DNA of 64,000 nt from Tigriopus japonicus. Taxonomy: Eukaryota; Arthropoda; Copepoda; Harpacticoida; Harpacticidae. The notes beneath the pieces are model-generated. The model saw only the letters and a program-made list of their open reading frames with translations. It made no database searches and was not told the DNA's origin. How positions within the stretch are numbered: position 1 is the first letter of the stretch; every line of letters starts with the position of its first letter. Below, one piece after another: positions 24,301-34,000 of this stretch. Position numbers and translations under genes: made by a program. The DNA lies in assembly GCA_010645155.1 (NCBI GenBank), contig JAAGOF010000203.1:371161-435160 (forward strand), given 5' to 3'.

Positions 24301-27300
24301 TCCGTGTTTTCTTTCTTTTGGCCTATTTCTTCTTCAATCAGAACCAACCAATCAGAAGAGAGAATCCAAAATGAGATGATCATAACTCTGAGCTTCTTTA
24401 AATCATCTTATGTTTAGAAGTCTCTAATGGTTTCAAACGTATGTGCCATTTGTCTATTCCTACTTCTCCTTCATTACCATATTCTTTTGAACATTTTCCC
24501 AATCTAAGCACTTCCTCGCTGTTTTTCTTCTCCCCATTGCTCTTGCTGTATGAAGACTCCCTGTGGTAAGTTCGTGGACCCTGCTTGGAAATTACTTTTC
24601 TAACAAGAGACATTTATTTCGGGCATATTTATTCACAAGTATGTTTGACCTTCGAAACTGGCATGATGATGTCAGATTTGGGCAACACTGAAAAGTTTGT
24701 TTACGAAGATTTGTTAGAAATATAGGGCTCATAGGTTATTCAAAGGCATGCATCACAATCTCCATTCCACAGTAATTGGATGTCTCGCCCAAACTGGCTG
24801 TCGATTGCAGAATACTCAATCTCGGTGGTTGGTGTTTAGAAGGCCGCTCTCGAGACAACCATTGGATGAACTTTCACGATTGTGACGTTAAACGTGATCC
24901 GTAATCGATCGACCAGTGATGTTCAGTTCATCAAACATTGAAAGGCAGACGTTCGAGCCTGTGGTCGTGAGGATGGGAAACCATTATCACTTTCTTTTTG
25001 AACGATCATCTTGATTCTTGTGCACCCTGCTCATGAACCGACTTTTAGCTACTTTTTATGTACCCAGGACTCATAGTCAAGATGTGCCATGCCTGCTTGC
25101 CCATTTGCCCGCCCACTCCTTTTCCTTCCCCACACCTAGCAATCAAAGATCCCACTCCCTTGTCTTTTTGTCTTTGCAAAAACAAGAGATGCATCAAGCT
25201 CAAACTTATTGGATTATAAAGTTAACGTGAGATGAGCAACTCGAGGAAAAGAGTTCTGATTTCTATCCTCAAAACCTCACATACCTAGGTTAAATTTGTT
25301 GCGTTGGAAATGACGTAGAATGGTTTTTAGATCAGATCTAGAATTGAGAGCTTTGTTCGCTGCGCAGATTTTGCCTATGTCTAAGTTCAAAATGGTTTCC
25401 TTCCAATAAGAAACGTCAACGGCGAACTTGTCATTTGCTCTGCGTTTTACCTCTTCAACCTTATCATTATCCCCTGAGCAGCAAAAGGTTAAAGAATGGA
25501 CGATGCGGGCGTTGTTGAACTCGATTTATTCTGGACTGAACATAAGTACGTACACTCAGTCGCAAATGATCCCATCCACAAATTGTGTTGGTCCATCGTG
25601 AAAAAGCACGGGCTCAAACAATATTGAAGTCTATATATCCATTGGATGGGCTGGAAGAAATGCAATGAAAACTGACTTCCATGATCACTTCTAGAGGAGG
25701 GAGAATGACGAAGAAACTCACCAGCTCGACTCATGCCACGAGAGACTTAGTTCTTCGAATCATCATCATTTTTCTACTTCTTTTTCTTGCCACCTCCATA
25801 ATCATGGCTAGAAGTCGTTGCCCAAAACGCAAAGTGCATTTTTTACTTCGAATACATCTAGCAGCATTGCTGAATAAGTACAGGCGGGTTAGATTTCATT
25901 CTCTCACGACGGCGTGACTCACTCAAAATGACTTGATTTTTGGCTTTTGTAAATAATCAATACCAACCAAGTAGCCAGTTGTCCATCTTCATTTCTTACC
26001 CTTGTTCGTCAATGATTTGTCAAAATACGTCTTAATATGCTCCCATTTTGCGTGCAACCCATGATTTTCTAGTCAAATTATGACACGTCTTAGCATTGTT
26101 CGGCCCTTCAATAAACCGGAAATGTTCACACCGTTCAATGTTTTCTCTCTTGATCACTTTTAGCTCGAGGTCAATGGAGCGAATGGGGCGAATGGTCGGA
26201 GTGCAATGCCAAATGCGGGCGAGGCGTGCGGAAACGTATCCGCAATTGCAACAACCCTGCGCCCGTGAATGGCGGTCCCGAGTGCGATGGGGCACCCATT
26301 CAGAAAAAGACTTGTAACGAAGTGTGTCCTAGCGTCGATGGAACGTGGTCCGATTGGTCCACCTGGTCATCTTGCAGTGCAGATTGTCTCCAGTTCCGTC
26401 GACGCGATTGCAACAACCCGCCGCCCAAACATGGAGGACGCTATTGCCCGGGAAAAGATATAGCACGGAAGAATTGCACGGATGGCGAAGGGATCTGTAA
26501 AAGTAAGTTTCTCTCCTTTCAACACATTCACGAGCCACTTTGTGTTAGATGGAATGAGCGCCATTCTGGTAACCGTTTTCCAGGTCTAAATGCGATTGTG
26601 CTTTATGGGACTGAACCTCCGCCTCGCCAAGAAGAGAATCTCACCTCCGATATGACCTTAATTCTCGGGCTAGTTATAGCTTTACTCGTCTTATTCGTGG
26701 TCATATTGATCATGTGTCGATTACTGAAAAAGAAGAGTCGATCAGACGATTCGACCTTCGGAATGCACCCAGGTAAGCAAGTTATATCTTAAAACCCGTC
26801 TAACTTGAAACCTACTTGGTTTCAACTTAGTAAGAAGGGAAAGAAGCCATGACGAGAAGATGTTTTACATAATATGTGAATAATGGCTTTTTTGTGTGTG
26901 CGTTCAAAAGTAGTTGTTGAAGGATCAATTAACGCTCAAATTCCAATTCTTTTGAGCAAACACCCATTGTCGCCTGAGTCGTCATTCCTTTCTTATCTAA
27001 AGGCTATCTGCGTTTTCTATCTTTGGCAATAACCCAAAGAAAATGAAACACTCAAGTCATAAAAAGCGAGCTTGCTTAGTTGACAGTTTAAGCGCTTCAT
27101 AAGAAGTTCTTACCTTAAGTCCAACCTACTGTAGGTAGACAGGGCAGCCAAGTAGGCATCTATAGACCTCCATTGCGTGCATACCAATCCTCCTTCCGTT
27201 CAGATGGGCTAACTGGGGTATAAATGAAACCATCTGAGTTTGGAGACACTTAACTCCCATGGCGAGAATTGGGTCTTGTGAGTCGACTGCCAACCAGCAG

Positions 27301-29661
27301 GTTCATGTGGAACTCGGTTTGACCAACCAAGATGGCTCATGGCCACCAGCCATTCCGGCTCTTTGCTTTATTATCAGCAAGAGTCTCCTTCTACAGTAGA
27401 AGGAAACTTCTCAGTTGAGTCGTCGGTTAATGGATTTTATTGCCTTGCCTTTGTTTTTTTGTGGCGAATACTGTCCACTCACTCTAGAGTCTTCTTTTCT
27501 TTGGTTACTGTTTTTTTTTGGTTGAATGGGTCAAAATGCCTGCACCGGGTGTGTAAAAAACTTAACCACGCAACCCTCTAACGCATATTAGTTGGCCAAG
27601 GCACTAGGTGGGAAAAAGCACATTCTCTTTAAACTCGCTTGAGTGAACTCTTAGGGGTAGATGGTGTAGCGCAGTTGAATAAAGCTATGCTCGGGTTCAT
27701 GGGTTCGATCCCAGGCCTCTCCCTGCCCTACCCGCATTCCGCTTCGAATGGCGCCTCCCGAACCCCCGATAGATTTTTTCCTAAATTTGTTTAAATTTGA
27801 AAATAGGGTAGATCGGTTGTGACGATAGATTACGCGCACTCGTACTTTTTGGCCCAAAAGAATATTATCGAAGCCAAACACGAAAAAATCATCAGAATTG
27901 TTAAATATCTCACGGTTCGAGCTCTTTATAGTGAGATTTAAGAGTTGGAAGTCAAAAGCTTGATGGCAGATCACGTTTTCCCGGGCATTTTGTAGAGATA
28001 CTTCATCAAGGAACTAATAACTTGGCTATCATAGTCAAAAAAAACACGATTGATTTTGAATGCAAGAGATTGCCAGGTCCTTTTGTACCTTTGAAACTGT
28101 TTCCTCTTTAGTTGGCTTTTTGGTGCTTCAGGCTGTGCGAAGTGGAGCCCTACCTAGATGATTTAAGGTGAAGATGATGGATGAGTCGATATTCTGTAAA
28201 ACATGTCTAAAAATACTACAAACACCTTAGTGTTCCTTGAAGATGGAAAATTTAAGTTCCAATTTTATAAAAACTTTTACACTTGATCAAACCAATGTCT
28301 ACACTTCTACAATGTTAAAAACTTTACGGTCAAAATATTTTCGTGAAATACTGAATCCAATATCTAATTCGTAGTGTTGTCCTCTTTAAGGCTATTCTCG
28401 AAACGGACGTGCTCGATGTCCCAAGAAGTTGCACGATTTCCGGCCTCACGAAGTGCCATGTGATTGCACCGAGCTTTCTTACTCGGAAAGACATTCCTCA
28501 GAAGCGGGGAGTCACAAAGATGGCTCATCGACGCCCCTACAGTCCCTCATCAACGGACCCCATATTCCAGTGGAAATTCGACCCATTAGTGAACATTACT
28601 ATGAGCAACCCATGGTTGTGTTTCCCCCCAATCAAGCGAAACCTCCACTGGAGGAACACATGCCCTTTATCGACTCTCCACGTTGGTCACCTGCGTCAAG
28701 TTTCAACTCGAGCTCACGAGCCGATCATCAAGATGACAGGGTAGTCGGAGGATCGTACGGTAATCAGAAGTACCGCACGCCAGCTCGAATCCAGCTTCCC
28801 AAGTGTGCCGAGTTCCGCACCACCAACTGGACTTTGGCCACACCCAAGGGCGGCAAGATAAACATTGCCAAAAGTGACGTCTGTTTGACCATCCCTCAAG
28901 GTGCGCTCACCTGTGTACAGGAAGTGTTTGTATCCGAAATATCCCTGGACCGGCACAAACCTCATCTGGATAGCAGTCAAGTGGCTGTCACTTCCGTCGT
29001 GTTGTGTGGACCAGTAGATATTACGCACTCCTTGCAGAAACCAGTGGTTCTTTCGGTTCCTCATTCGGGTGGAAAAGGCTTAGAAAAGTTGATGGTGCTA
29101 TATTGTGCCAATCTAGACCTCGAGGAAGTGGATTGGCAGCCGGTATCCATCAGTAGTTGTGATGTAAGTAAGCCTTTGGACGATCACGTCTATCTGCAAA
29201 TCGATAGCACCACCATCCACCTCGTCACCGAGCGTTTGGGCGCCTATGTGTTTGTGGCCAACCTCATGGATCTGAATCAGATCAAAAGCACGGAAGGGAC
29301 TGGTCTACACCCACGATCGGGCCAATCTTCTCTTGGCTATGCTTCCATGAGTTCTCAAGCTCAAAGCCCACGCTCGCCTCCGCCTTTGCTTTCGCTTACC
29401 ACCAAAAAGGCCTTGTGTCGGTGTTTGGACGTTCCCTCCTGCGAAGGCAACGGGTGGCAACAATTAGCCACTGCTCTTGGAGCAGATCACTATTTGCCGT
29501 TTTTGGCCAGTCAATCCAGTCCGTCGGAAGCTCTCCTCAATCTTTGGGAGTCCCGCAATTGCGAATCCGATCCGTTGCTCAACCTAGCCCGATTACTGAA
29601 AGAAATCAAGCGAGAGGATGCTATCGTCATCCTGGAACGTGATCTAAGACGAGACTACTGA
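15265..29661 (+). CDS. unc-5: UNC-5 netrin receptor, complete, six coding exons
   Basis: A type I membrane receptor for netrin that mediates repulsive axon guidance and cell migration. CDS join: 15265-15349, 15422-15769, 18413-18700, 26164-26502, 26584-26772, 28391-29661 (2,520 nt, 839 aa, usual family size 900-1,000). Order: signal peptide 1-22, Ig1 about 48-143 with the extra-cysteine CQC pattern of UNC5, Ig2 about 146-239 (LRCHPP, WLKNG, DSANYTCVA), two TSP1 repeats 243-352 (WSEWGEWSEC and WSDWSTWSSC), TM about 378-400 followed by RLLKKK, ZU5 about 561-654 (GGKINI, IPQGAL), UPA about 655-745, death domain about 757-834. All five introns are phase 1 with GT-AG ends and all joins keep frame. 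The start is the first ATG giving a signal peptide after an acceptor. A 5' non-coding exon is likely. The family call is very secure; expression is untested. Confidence 0.95.
15422..15769 (+). CDS. unc-5: unc-5 coding exon 2 (Ig1)
   Basis: Acceptor TTTCACAG, donor GTAAGT at 15,770. Encodes the first immunoglobulin domain, with LTCQV, VFQCNG and FSCQCHAY, ending in the REALVHNA strand that matches the UNC5 Ig1 end. Phase 1 at both sides. Confidence 0.92.
15770..18412 (+). other. unc-5 intron 2, no gene recognised
   Basis: AT-rich intron of 2,643 bp. It contains an inverted-repeat element (about 17,466-17,993) described separately. A 111-codon open frame on minus (17,860-18,195) overlaps one arm and has no recognisable domain. 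Confidence 0.7.
17466..17993. mobile_element. Short inverted-repeat (MITE-like) element in unc-5 intron 2
   Basis: Arms of about 130 bp (17,466-17,605 and 17,865-17,993) are imperfect inverted copies. They share TTTAAGTT, CAAAG, TTTGAGACCA and GAGTTCTGTTAATTAGGTCA with a few changes. A spacer of 260 bp lies between. No coding capacity and no sharp target duplication were seen, so boundaries are approximate. Confidence 0.5.
18413..18700 (+). CDS. unc-5: unc-5 coding exon 3 (Ig2)
   Basis: Acceptor TTCCAATTAG, donor GTGAGT at 18,701. The join to exon 2 gives A-YLKRDFE, matching the conserved inter-Ig linker of UNC5 proteins. Encodes the I-set Ig2 domain with Cys at LRCHPP and NYTCVASND and the tryptophan of HWLKNG. 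Confidence 0.93.
18701..21044 (+). other. unc-5 intron 3, left part
   Basis: The 7,463-bp intron begins here. Only short chance frames and simple sequence (for example a CTCTCT-rich run near 20,265) were seen before the LTR candidate at 21,045. Confidence 0.55.
21045..21437 (+). mobile_element. Candidate LTR retrotransposon 5' end (LTR, PBS, start of gag)
   Basis: 21,045-21,341 begins TGTTATGA and ends GGGAACA (TG...CA, 297 bp). Six bases later TGGCGCCAAAAC (21,348-21,359) resembles a tRNA-Lys primer-binding site (TGGCGCC). An open frame downstream ends LTPQQFEEYF, the style of Gypsy-type gag N termini. It is cut off at 21,438 by the next transposon and no second LTR was found. The call is tentative. 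Confidence 0.35.
21438..24736 (-). mobile_element. DNA transposon with ~170-bp TIRs, possibly pogo-like
   Basis: About 170 bp at 21,438-21,607 return inverted at 24,566-24,736 with roughly 94 percent identity. TA occurs at 21,441-21,442 and 24,732-24,733 just inside the ends (ACC-TA-TGAGCCC), compatible with a TA target duplication. On minus, an ATG inside the right TIR opens a 71-codon frame (24,613-24,398) starting MSLVRKVI and containing RTYHRESSYSK and GKCSKEYG, reminiscent of the N-terminal helix-turn-helix of pogo/Tigger transposases. The rest of the interior is non-coding, so the element is defective. It hosts a hAT MITE at 22,527. Confidence 0.65.
22527..22730. mobile_element. hAT MITE with perfect 8-bp target duplication
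   Basis: A 204-bp insertion with 16-bp terminal inverted repeats, CAGGGATGTGCAAACC and (inverted) CAGGGGTGGGCAAACC. It is flanked by ATTTAAAG on both sides (22,519-22,526 and 22,731-22,738). CAGGGGTGGGCAAAC termini and 8-bp duplications are typical of hAT MITEs. It also carries GCGGGCC-rich subterminal motifs in inverted arrangement. It is nested inside the larger TIR element. Confidence 0.88.
24737..26163 (+). other. unc-5 intron 3, right part
   Basis: No gene or repeat boundary was recognised before the acceptor at 26,163. Short open frames on both strands show no domains. Confidence 0.55.
26164..26502 (+). CDS. unc-5: unc-5 coding exon 4 (two TSP1 repeats)
   Basis: Acceptor CACTTTTAG, donor GTAAGT at 26,503. 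Encodes both thrombospondin type 1 repeats in one exon: QWSEWGEWSEC with RGVRKRIRNC, then TWSDWSTWSSCSADC with FRRRDC. The WxxW tryptophans needed for C-mannosylation and the six-cysteine pattern are present in both. Confidence 0.95.
26584..26772 (+). CDS. unc-5: unc-5 coding exon 5 (transmembrane segment)
   Basis: Acceptor GTTTTCCAG, donor GTAAGC at 26,773. Encodes a short juxtamembrane linker with an NLT glycosylation site and a 23-residue hydrophobic helix (LILGLVIALLVLFVVILIM) followed by a basic stop-transfer sequence. The preceding 81-bp intron is also a multiple of three. Confidence 0.9.
26773..28390 (+). other. unc-5 intron 5
   Basis: 1,618-bp intron. It holds a tRNA-like SINE head at 27,652 and otherwise no recognised feature. 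Confidence 0.65.
27652..27780 (+). mobile_element. tRNA-derived SINE head (third family)
   Basis: GGTGTAGCGCAGTTG (A-box-like, 27,663-27,677) and GGGTTCGATCCC (B-box, 27,701-27,712) are spaced as in tRNA genes. The possible acceptor stem (GGGGTAG against CCTCTCC) has at least two mismatches and no anticodon arm is convincing. A tRNA-derived SINE is more likely than a working tRNA gene. Confidence 0.5.
28391..29661 (+). CDS. unc-5: unc-5 coding exon 6 (ZU5, UPA, death domain)
   Basis: Acceptor CCTCTTTAAG. Encodes the whole cytoplasmic tail in one exon and stops at TGA 29,659-29,661. ZU5 begins after FRTTNWTLATPKGGKI and includes LTIPQGAL. UPA ends with ERLGAYVFVANLMD. The death domain runs from ALCRCLDVPS to ILERDL, with the GNGWQQLA signature. 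Confidence 0.95.
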
Positions 29662-31091
29662 TAAACTTGCAACCACTTGCTTCATTCATCTGTGATACAA
29701 ACATTTATTAACGTGAGAATTAAACTTGAAACGTTTCTTTTGATGCTTCTTTTGGGCTTTCAGTAATTAATTATGCGGCGACGAAGTTTCGGTATGATTG
29801 CACGTGGGTAGGGGTCTCAGCGCTTGGAGTAAATATGAGATCCCATGCCGTGTATTGGCCATCAATGAACTAGACTGCGTCGGTTGAACAATGCTTACAG
29901 TATTTGCTGCAGGTGACATTCAATCAATTGCAACAATAGCATAATTATACTGTATACTCTATGCCATTAGTTTATTCTCATTCTGAACGTGAACAGAAGA
30001 TGGTCGCATTCAATGTGTGCTACTTAGAAAACGTCATCAGCAGATCTGAGCATTAGTGTTACTGGCTCATCAAAGAGATGCTTGTTAATGAGAACGAGCA
30101 TCTATAATTTTGCAAGTTAAACATGTTTCAAAATAAGTCATGTTCTACCTTCAGCTCGATAGGGAGAGGAGCCGAAAAACTTTCTTGTTTCCGACTTGTG
30201 ACAAGAAAAAGTCTCAGGGATTAGTTTTCGCAGTTTCTGATGGTTTCCAGCCGGTTTGAAACGTAATTTTGAATATCAATAAATAACCTGTGACTAAAAA
30301 ACTGTAAATAACGTGACTTGTCTACGATATCGCTTATATCGTTAATGTGGCCAAATATTGAATGTTTTCAAAAGTTGCCATAGATGCCAGATGAGTTTGA
30401 TTTAAGATTGACTGACTTCAAAATGCGATTCTTAACTTTGTTTCTAGAATTTGTCTGTGTTAATGAAGATGAGCTTCAAAGGCATTTTGAAACATTTGTT
30501 GGACGGCAATTCATCTTTGAGTTGGAATAACCCTCGTACCTATGTGTGTAGAGTTCTCTCTCATTCATCGTGAAAAGTATCTAATCAACATAAGAGCTCG
30601 AAAGTCCATGTCTGATAAACATAGATACTCTAGGCATGCCCCAGATCGGGATAGTTTTGTGGTTGAGCTTTTTGCAGAGAGGCAATATCTTGAAATTAGC
30701 GGCCCAGGGGGAAATGCAAACTACATAATTTTCCCCCTCACTACAGAAGCTTCCTTGCCCCTCACGACCTCGTGTTTCTGCTCTATTGATCATCATTTCG
30801 AAAGTGAGTCGTGGACGGAATTGAAAACTGAATCCACACTTGAACGTTCCCCCTGGTGGTCCTAAAATCCAAACATGGCGCCAATATCAACGGGAAGTAG
30901 TCTCATTAACAATTCAAGCCGAAAGAAATGAGTTCCGCGTCCGGAAAGTGCTCCTGAGATAAGGGGTTGTTTCCGAAGGCAGATCCTGAAGCGAAAAGAC
31001 GACGACGATGAATGAAGAGGAACCCAACCTGATCCTCTCAAATCGGGGAAGACGGTGAAGATATGAAAAAAGAGGACGATCTTGAAACGGG
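29662..31091. other. Intergenic region, unc-5 to Pdh
   Basis: Holds the probable unc-5 3' UTR, with ATTAAA at 29,719-29,724 and AATAAA at 30,278-30,283 as candidate polyadenylation signals. The 107-codon frame at 30,542-30,865 has no recognisable domain. Confidence 0.5.
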
Positions 31092-31098
31092 TATAAAA
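31092..31098 (+). promoter_or_regulatory. Candidate TATA box of the Pdh gene
   Basis: TATAAAA lies about 30 bp before a plausible start (TCAATC/GCATCT, 31,114-31,126) and 56 bp before a strong donor CAG-GTAAGT at 31,154. It would give a short non-coding first exon (about 31,120-31,153) that splices to 32,796, just ahead of the Pdh start codon. Only position and consensus support it. Confidence 0.5.
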
Positions 31099-31153
31099 AC
31101 AAGATTGCGCGCCTCAATCGGCATCTGATCGTGACAATCTTCGGCTGCAACAG

Positions 31154-32795
31154 GTAAGTACGTTCCAAGTGAACTAGCTCTAGGGGTTCCTTGCTTTGTT
31201 GCAAGAAAAAGATCATCTTCATAGCAGTGACTTGGTTCCAACTTTCCAAAACCTCGATCCAGGAGACGGGGATATACCGGACTAAAGTGGCCACGATCGT
31301 GTTGGAAATAAAAATTGGAGATGTTTGGAATTTGACAAATTTTTTTTTTTTCATCATTTGACAAATTTTTCCCAAAACTACAGTTCAAATTTTGCTAAAA
31401 AACGAGCATTTTTTGATGATTTTGGTCGTGTAGAACCAACATAGTTTTTTCTTTCGGGCAAGTCAGTTGGAGTTATTTCGTTACCCATTACAGAGAAGGG
31501 CCAAGAAGGTTCTTTTCTATCCTTTTGGCGTTTCTTGATTACCCCTCTTTAGTGGAACATTCAATGTTTTTCATGTTTCATGCTTTTTGGGTGAAAAAAG
31601 GTACCCAAACTATCCATTATTGACCCGTTTAGCCAAGAACCACTGAATTTCACTGGACTGGGAGGCTAACGAAAAGAACCAGGAGGAATAGGAATTTAAG
31701 AAGAAAGCAATTACGTTCTTCTGCAAATGAGACTTTGTCTTGGCTGACATAAATTTGTAGTTCAATTTTCGGATTAATCGAACGTCGGAGCCAAAAGTCT
31801 TTCAAAGTTCAGTGCAAATCCTACCAAAAATGAATGAACCTTTTATGGTAATTGTTTTACTACAAAAGGGCGAGCTCATTCATTGTATGCTCTCTTGAGT
31901 ACATAAGTTTGAGGCGGCATAACTTTTCACTCCGTTATTTGATTGAGCTGAAAGTTGAAGTACGTAGTCTGATGAATACAAGCAAGGTCTGGTTTGCGGC
32001 AGAACGCAATTGATTTTATCCTTTTGGAAATCATGATTCTTGCCGTTAGCCTCCCACTTCAGCAATTCGTGCTTCTTGGTTCAGCACATTCACCAACTAC
32101 CCAGAGTCTTGTTAGTATTTTTGGATAAACAATTCACGTTAAAAACATGCCATGCCAAATTGCTGTACAATCCCTAAATTTTTTTTAGGAACTCATTTTT
32201 GCTCATTTGTTCTTTCAATTGTTTCTCTTCGCGGTAAGACTAGACATTAAAAGCTGATAGTTCATTGTCCTTTTGGACCACAAGAGTACATTTTCCTTCT
32301 TCTTTGTCATTGCCTAAATCAAAAACTCCAGATTTTTCATAACATCAATTGCAAGTTTCTGGAAACTTGATTGAGTTAAGAAGAGGTGCTAGATCATGTC
32401 AAAAATGCATTTTCTCTCACATAACATAATTTAATCCTCCACGGTTCATATCTAACTATTTTGAGGTTTTTAAATACATCCACCAAGAAAGTGGCTTAGC
32501 TTCGCCCAAAGTCATTTTAGCTACAACGACTATTCTTGTTATTACGACTGTTGACATCATCTTACAACTCAATTTCTTGAACTGAAACGAGATGGTCAAA
32601 ATGACTTGACACATGACAGGAGCCTTAATTACTCAGTCAAACTAAATCAAAGATCTCCATTTTCTATGAATACTAAGATTAATAATGTTACTAAGTCATT
32701 CCTAATTGGAACATGTAAGAAGCACTGAATTTGCTTCTTGAAAGATGTCTTTTGGTTAGAGAATGTGATCAAATGATATTTTTCCCATTCCATAG
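31154..32795 (+). other. Candidate intron in the Pdh 5' UTR
   Basis: The donor GTAAGT at 31,154 and the acceptor TTCCCATTCCATAG ending at 32,795 frame a 1,642-bp intron between a short leader exon and the coding exon. No other gene is seen within. Confidence 0.45.
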
Positions 32796-32844
32796 CTCCC
32801 CAATCTCGTTCAATCCCCAACACAACGATCCCAGCAAGCTCAAG

Positions 32845-33262
32845 ATGTACTATTGGTTAGCCAAAATGGTCTTGTCCATTTTCGTTGTGAGCCAGTTATG
32901 CCAGTTCTCTTGCGCAGCCTCCACAACCTCGTATAACAATGCCAATCTTGGCACCAAAGTGGAATCGTTCTCGCCTGCTCAACTTAAGGCAAGTGATCGC
33001 AACTCAGATCCCACTTTCAATTCACCCTTGTCCATGATGTGTTCCCTTGCTTTTCTAGGTTCTTCACGTGTTAAGCAATTATATCTTGGCCTCTGATGAA
33101 CACGATCCCGAGGACTCAGATGAGAAGTGGACGGCTTATGCCATGGGTGAGGCCAGTCCCTACAGCAAGGCACGCCTACCCAAGATGACAAAGCGAAATT
33201 CTGAGCTCTTGAATTCCCTACTCGGCCTACCCAAGAATATCTTGAGGAGTGGCCGAAAGTAG
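32845..33262 (+). CDS. Pdh: Pigment-dispersing hormone (PDH/PDF) precursor
   Basis: Secreted neuropeptide precursor of 115 aa. PDH/PDF peptides disperse chromatophore and eye pigment in crustaceans and synchronise circadian neurons in insects through a class B GPCR. CDS join: 32845-32988 and 33059-33262. Signal peptide 1-24 (MVLSIFVVSQLCQFSCA), acidic spacer peptide about 26-92, dibasic KR at 93-94, mature peptide 95-112 (NSELLNSLLGLPKNILRS, genomic 33,197-33,250), Gly113 as amide donor, then RK and stop. NSEL-x-NS-x-LGLPK is the family signature at the normal length of 18. The C terminus NILRS departs from the VMNDA or NMNDA type ends I know. The 70-bp intron has a GC donor (AAG-GCAAGT) and is the only join that keeps frame. 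The start is the first ATG after a 5' UTR acceptor. Confidence 0.9.
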
Positions 33263-33713
33263 ATGTTCATGGGGGCTGATGACATACGAGTTCAATTCTT
33301 CTTGCTAGTCTAGTATTGCTCCTTTATGGCCTTTCATCCAGCTTTTTCTGTTTCTCTTCTGAGGGAATCTGATTTTGGACCGTTTCCAAGTCTGAGAATT
33401 TTGAGTGTGCTCCTTCACAGAACAAGAACACTCTACTTAAACCAATGAAATGATGTGACTTTAATCCAGAAATGGTTTTATCCTAAGAGATGAATAAGAT
33501 GATGATAGTGATTTTTGCGTTTTATTTTTTTTGCGTCAAATATTATTAGTATCTAAACCTGATATAATGCTATCTCCACCTGATCTGAGTTATTTACGTT
33601 AGTCATAGATTTCGGGGCTAATGTGAGATCCTCGCAGACGCACATCGAAGTCACTCATCTTATGAGTGCGAAGAAATTTTCTATACACATTCACATGTTC
33701 GTCCCACTTACAG
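33263..33713. other. 3' flank of Pdh
   Basis: Presumably 3' UTR and spacer. No AATAAA was found close to the stop codon and no other feature is seen. Confidence 0.4.
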
Positions 33714-33715
33714 TA

Positions 33716-33998
33716 GCTGAGTTTATATACCCTGTGACAACTTGAGTTGTGACAGAAATTTTACGTTACCACACGCCGTTGGTTTCATTTGCAAACACGA
33801 AAGTACGTAAGTTGCCACAAGAAATCGTTCAAAGAAAGCTAAGCTAGTAAACCCCGTCGCAAAACATTTTCATAACTTTTGCCACAGGATTTCTTGTCCT
33901 AACTTATGTACTTTTGAGTTTGCAATTGAAGTCAATGGCGTGTGGTAGCGAAAAATTTCTGTCACAACTCAAGTTGTCACAGGGTATATAAACTCAGC
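33716..33998. mobile_element. Full-hairpin MITE with TA target duplication
   Basis: A 283-bp element that is palindromic over nearly its whole length. Ends are GCTGAGTTTATATACCCTGT and the inverse, flanked by TA at 33,714-33,715 and 33,999-34,000. Inner matches include GCAAAC, AAGTAC, TAAGTT and ACAAGAAATC on both arms. It has no coding content. Terminal structure and TA suggest a Tc1/mariner-driven MITE. Confidence 0.85.
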
Positions 33999-34000
33999 TA

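Noticed and set aside
27652..27724. Functional tRNA gene
   Set aside because: A- and B-box-like sequences are present, but the acceptor stem is mismatched and no anticodon arm fits. A SINE head is more likely. The same applies at 10,404 and 38,364.
29801..29806. CACGTG E-box between unc-5 and Pdh as a clock element
   Set aside because: It is 1.3 kb from the Pdh TATA box, and a 6-base palindrome is expected by chance many times in 64 kb. Others occur inside coding sequence (33,065 and about 46,597).
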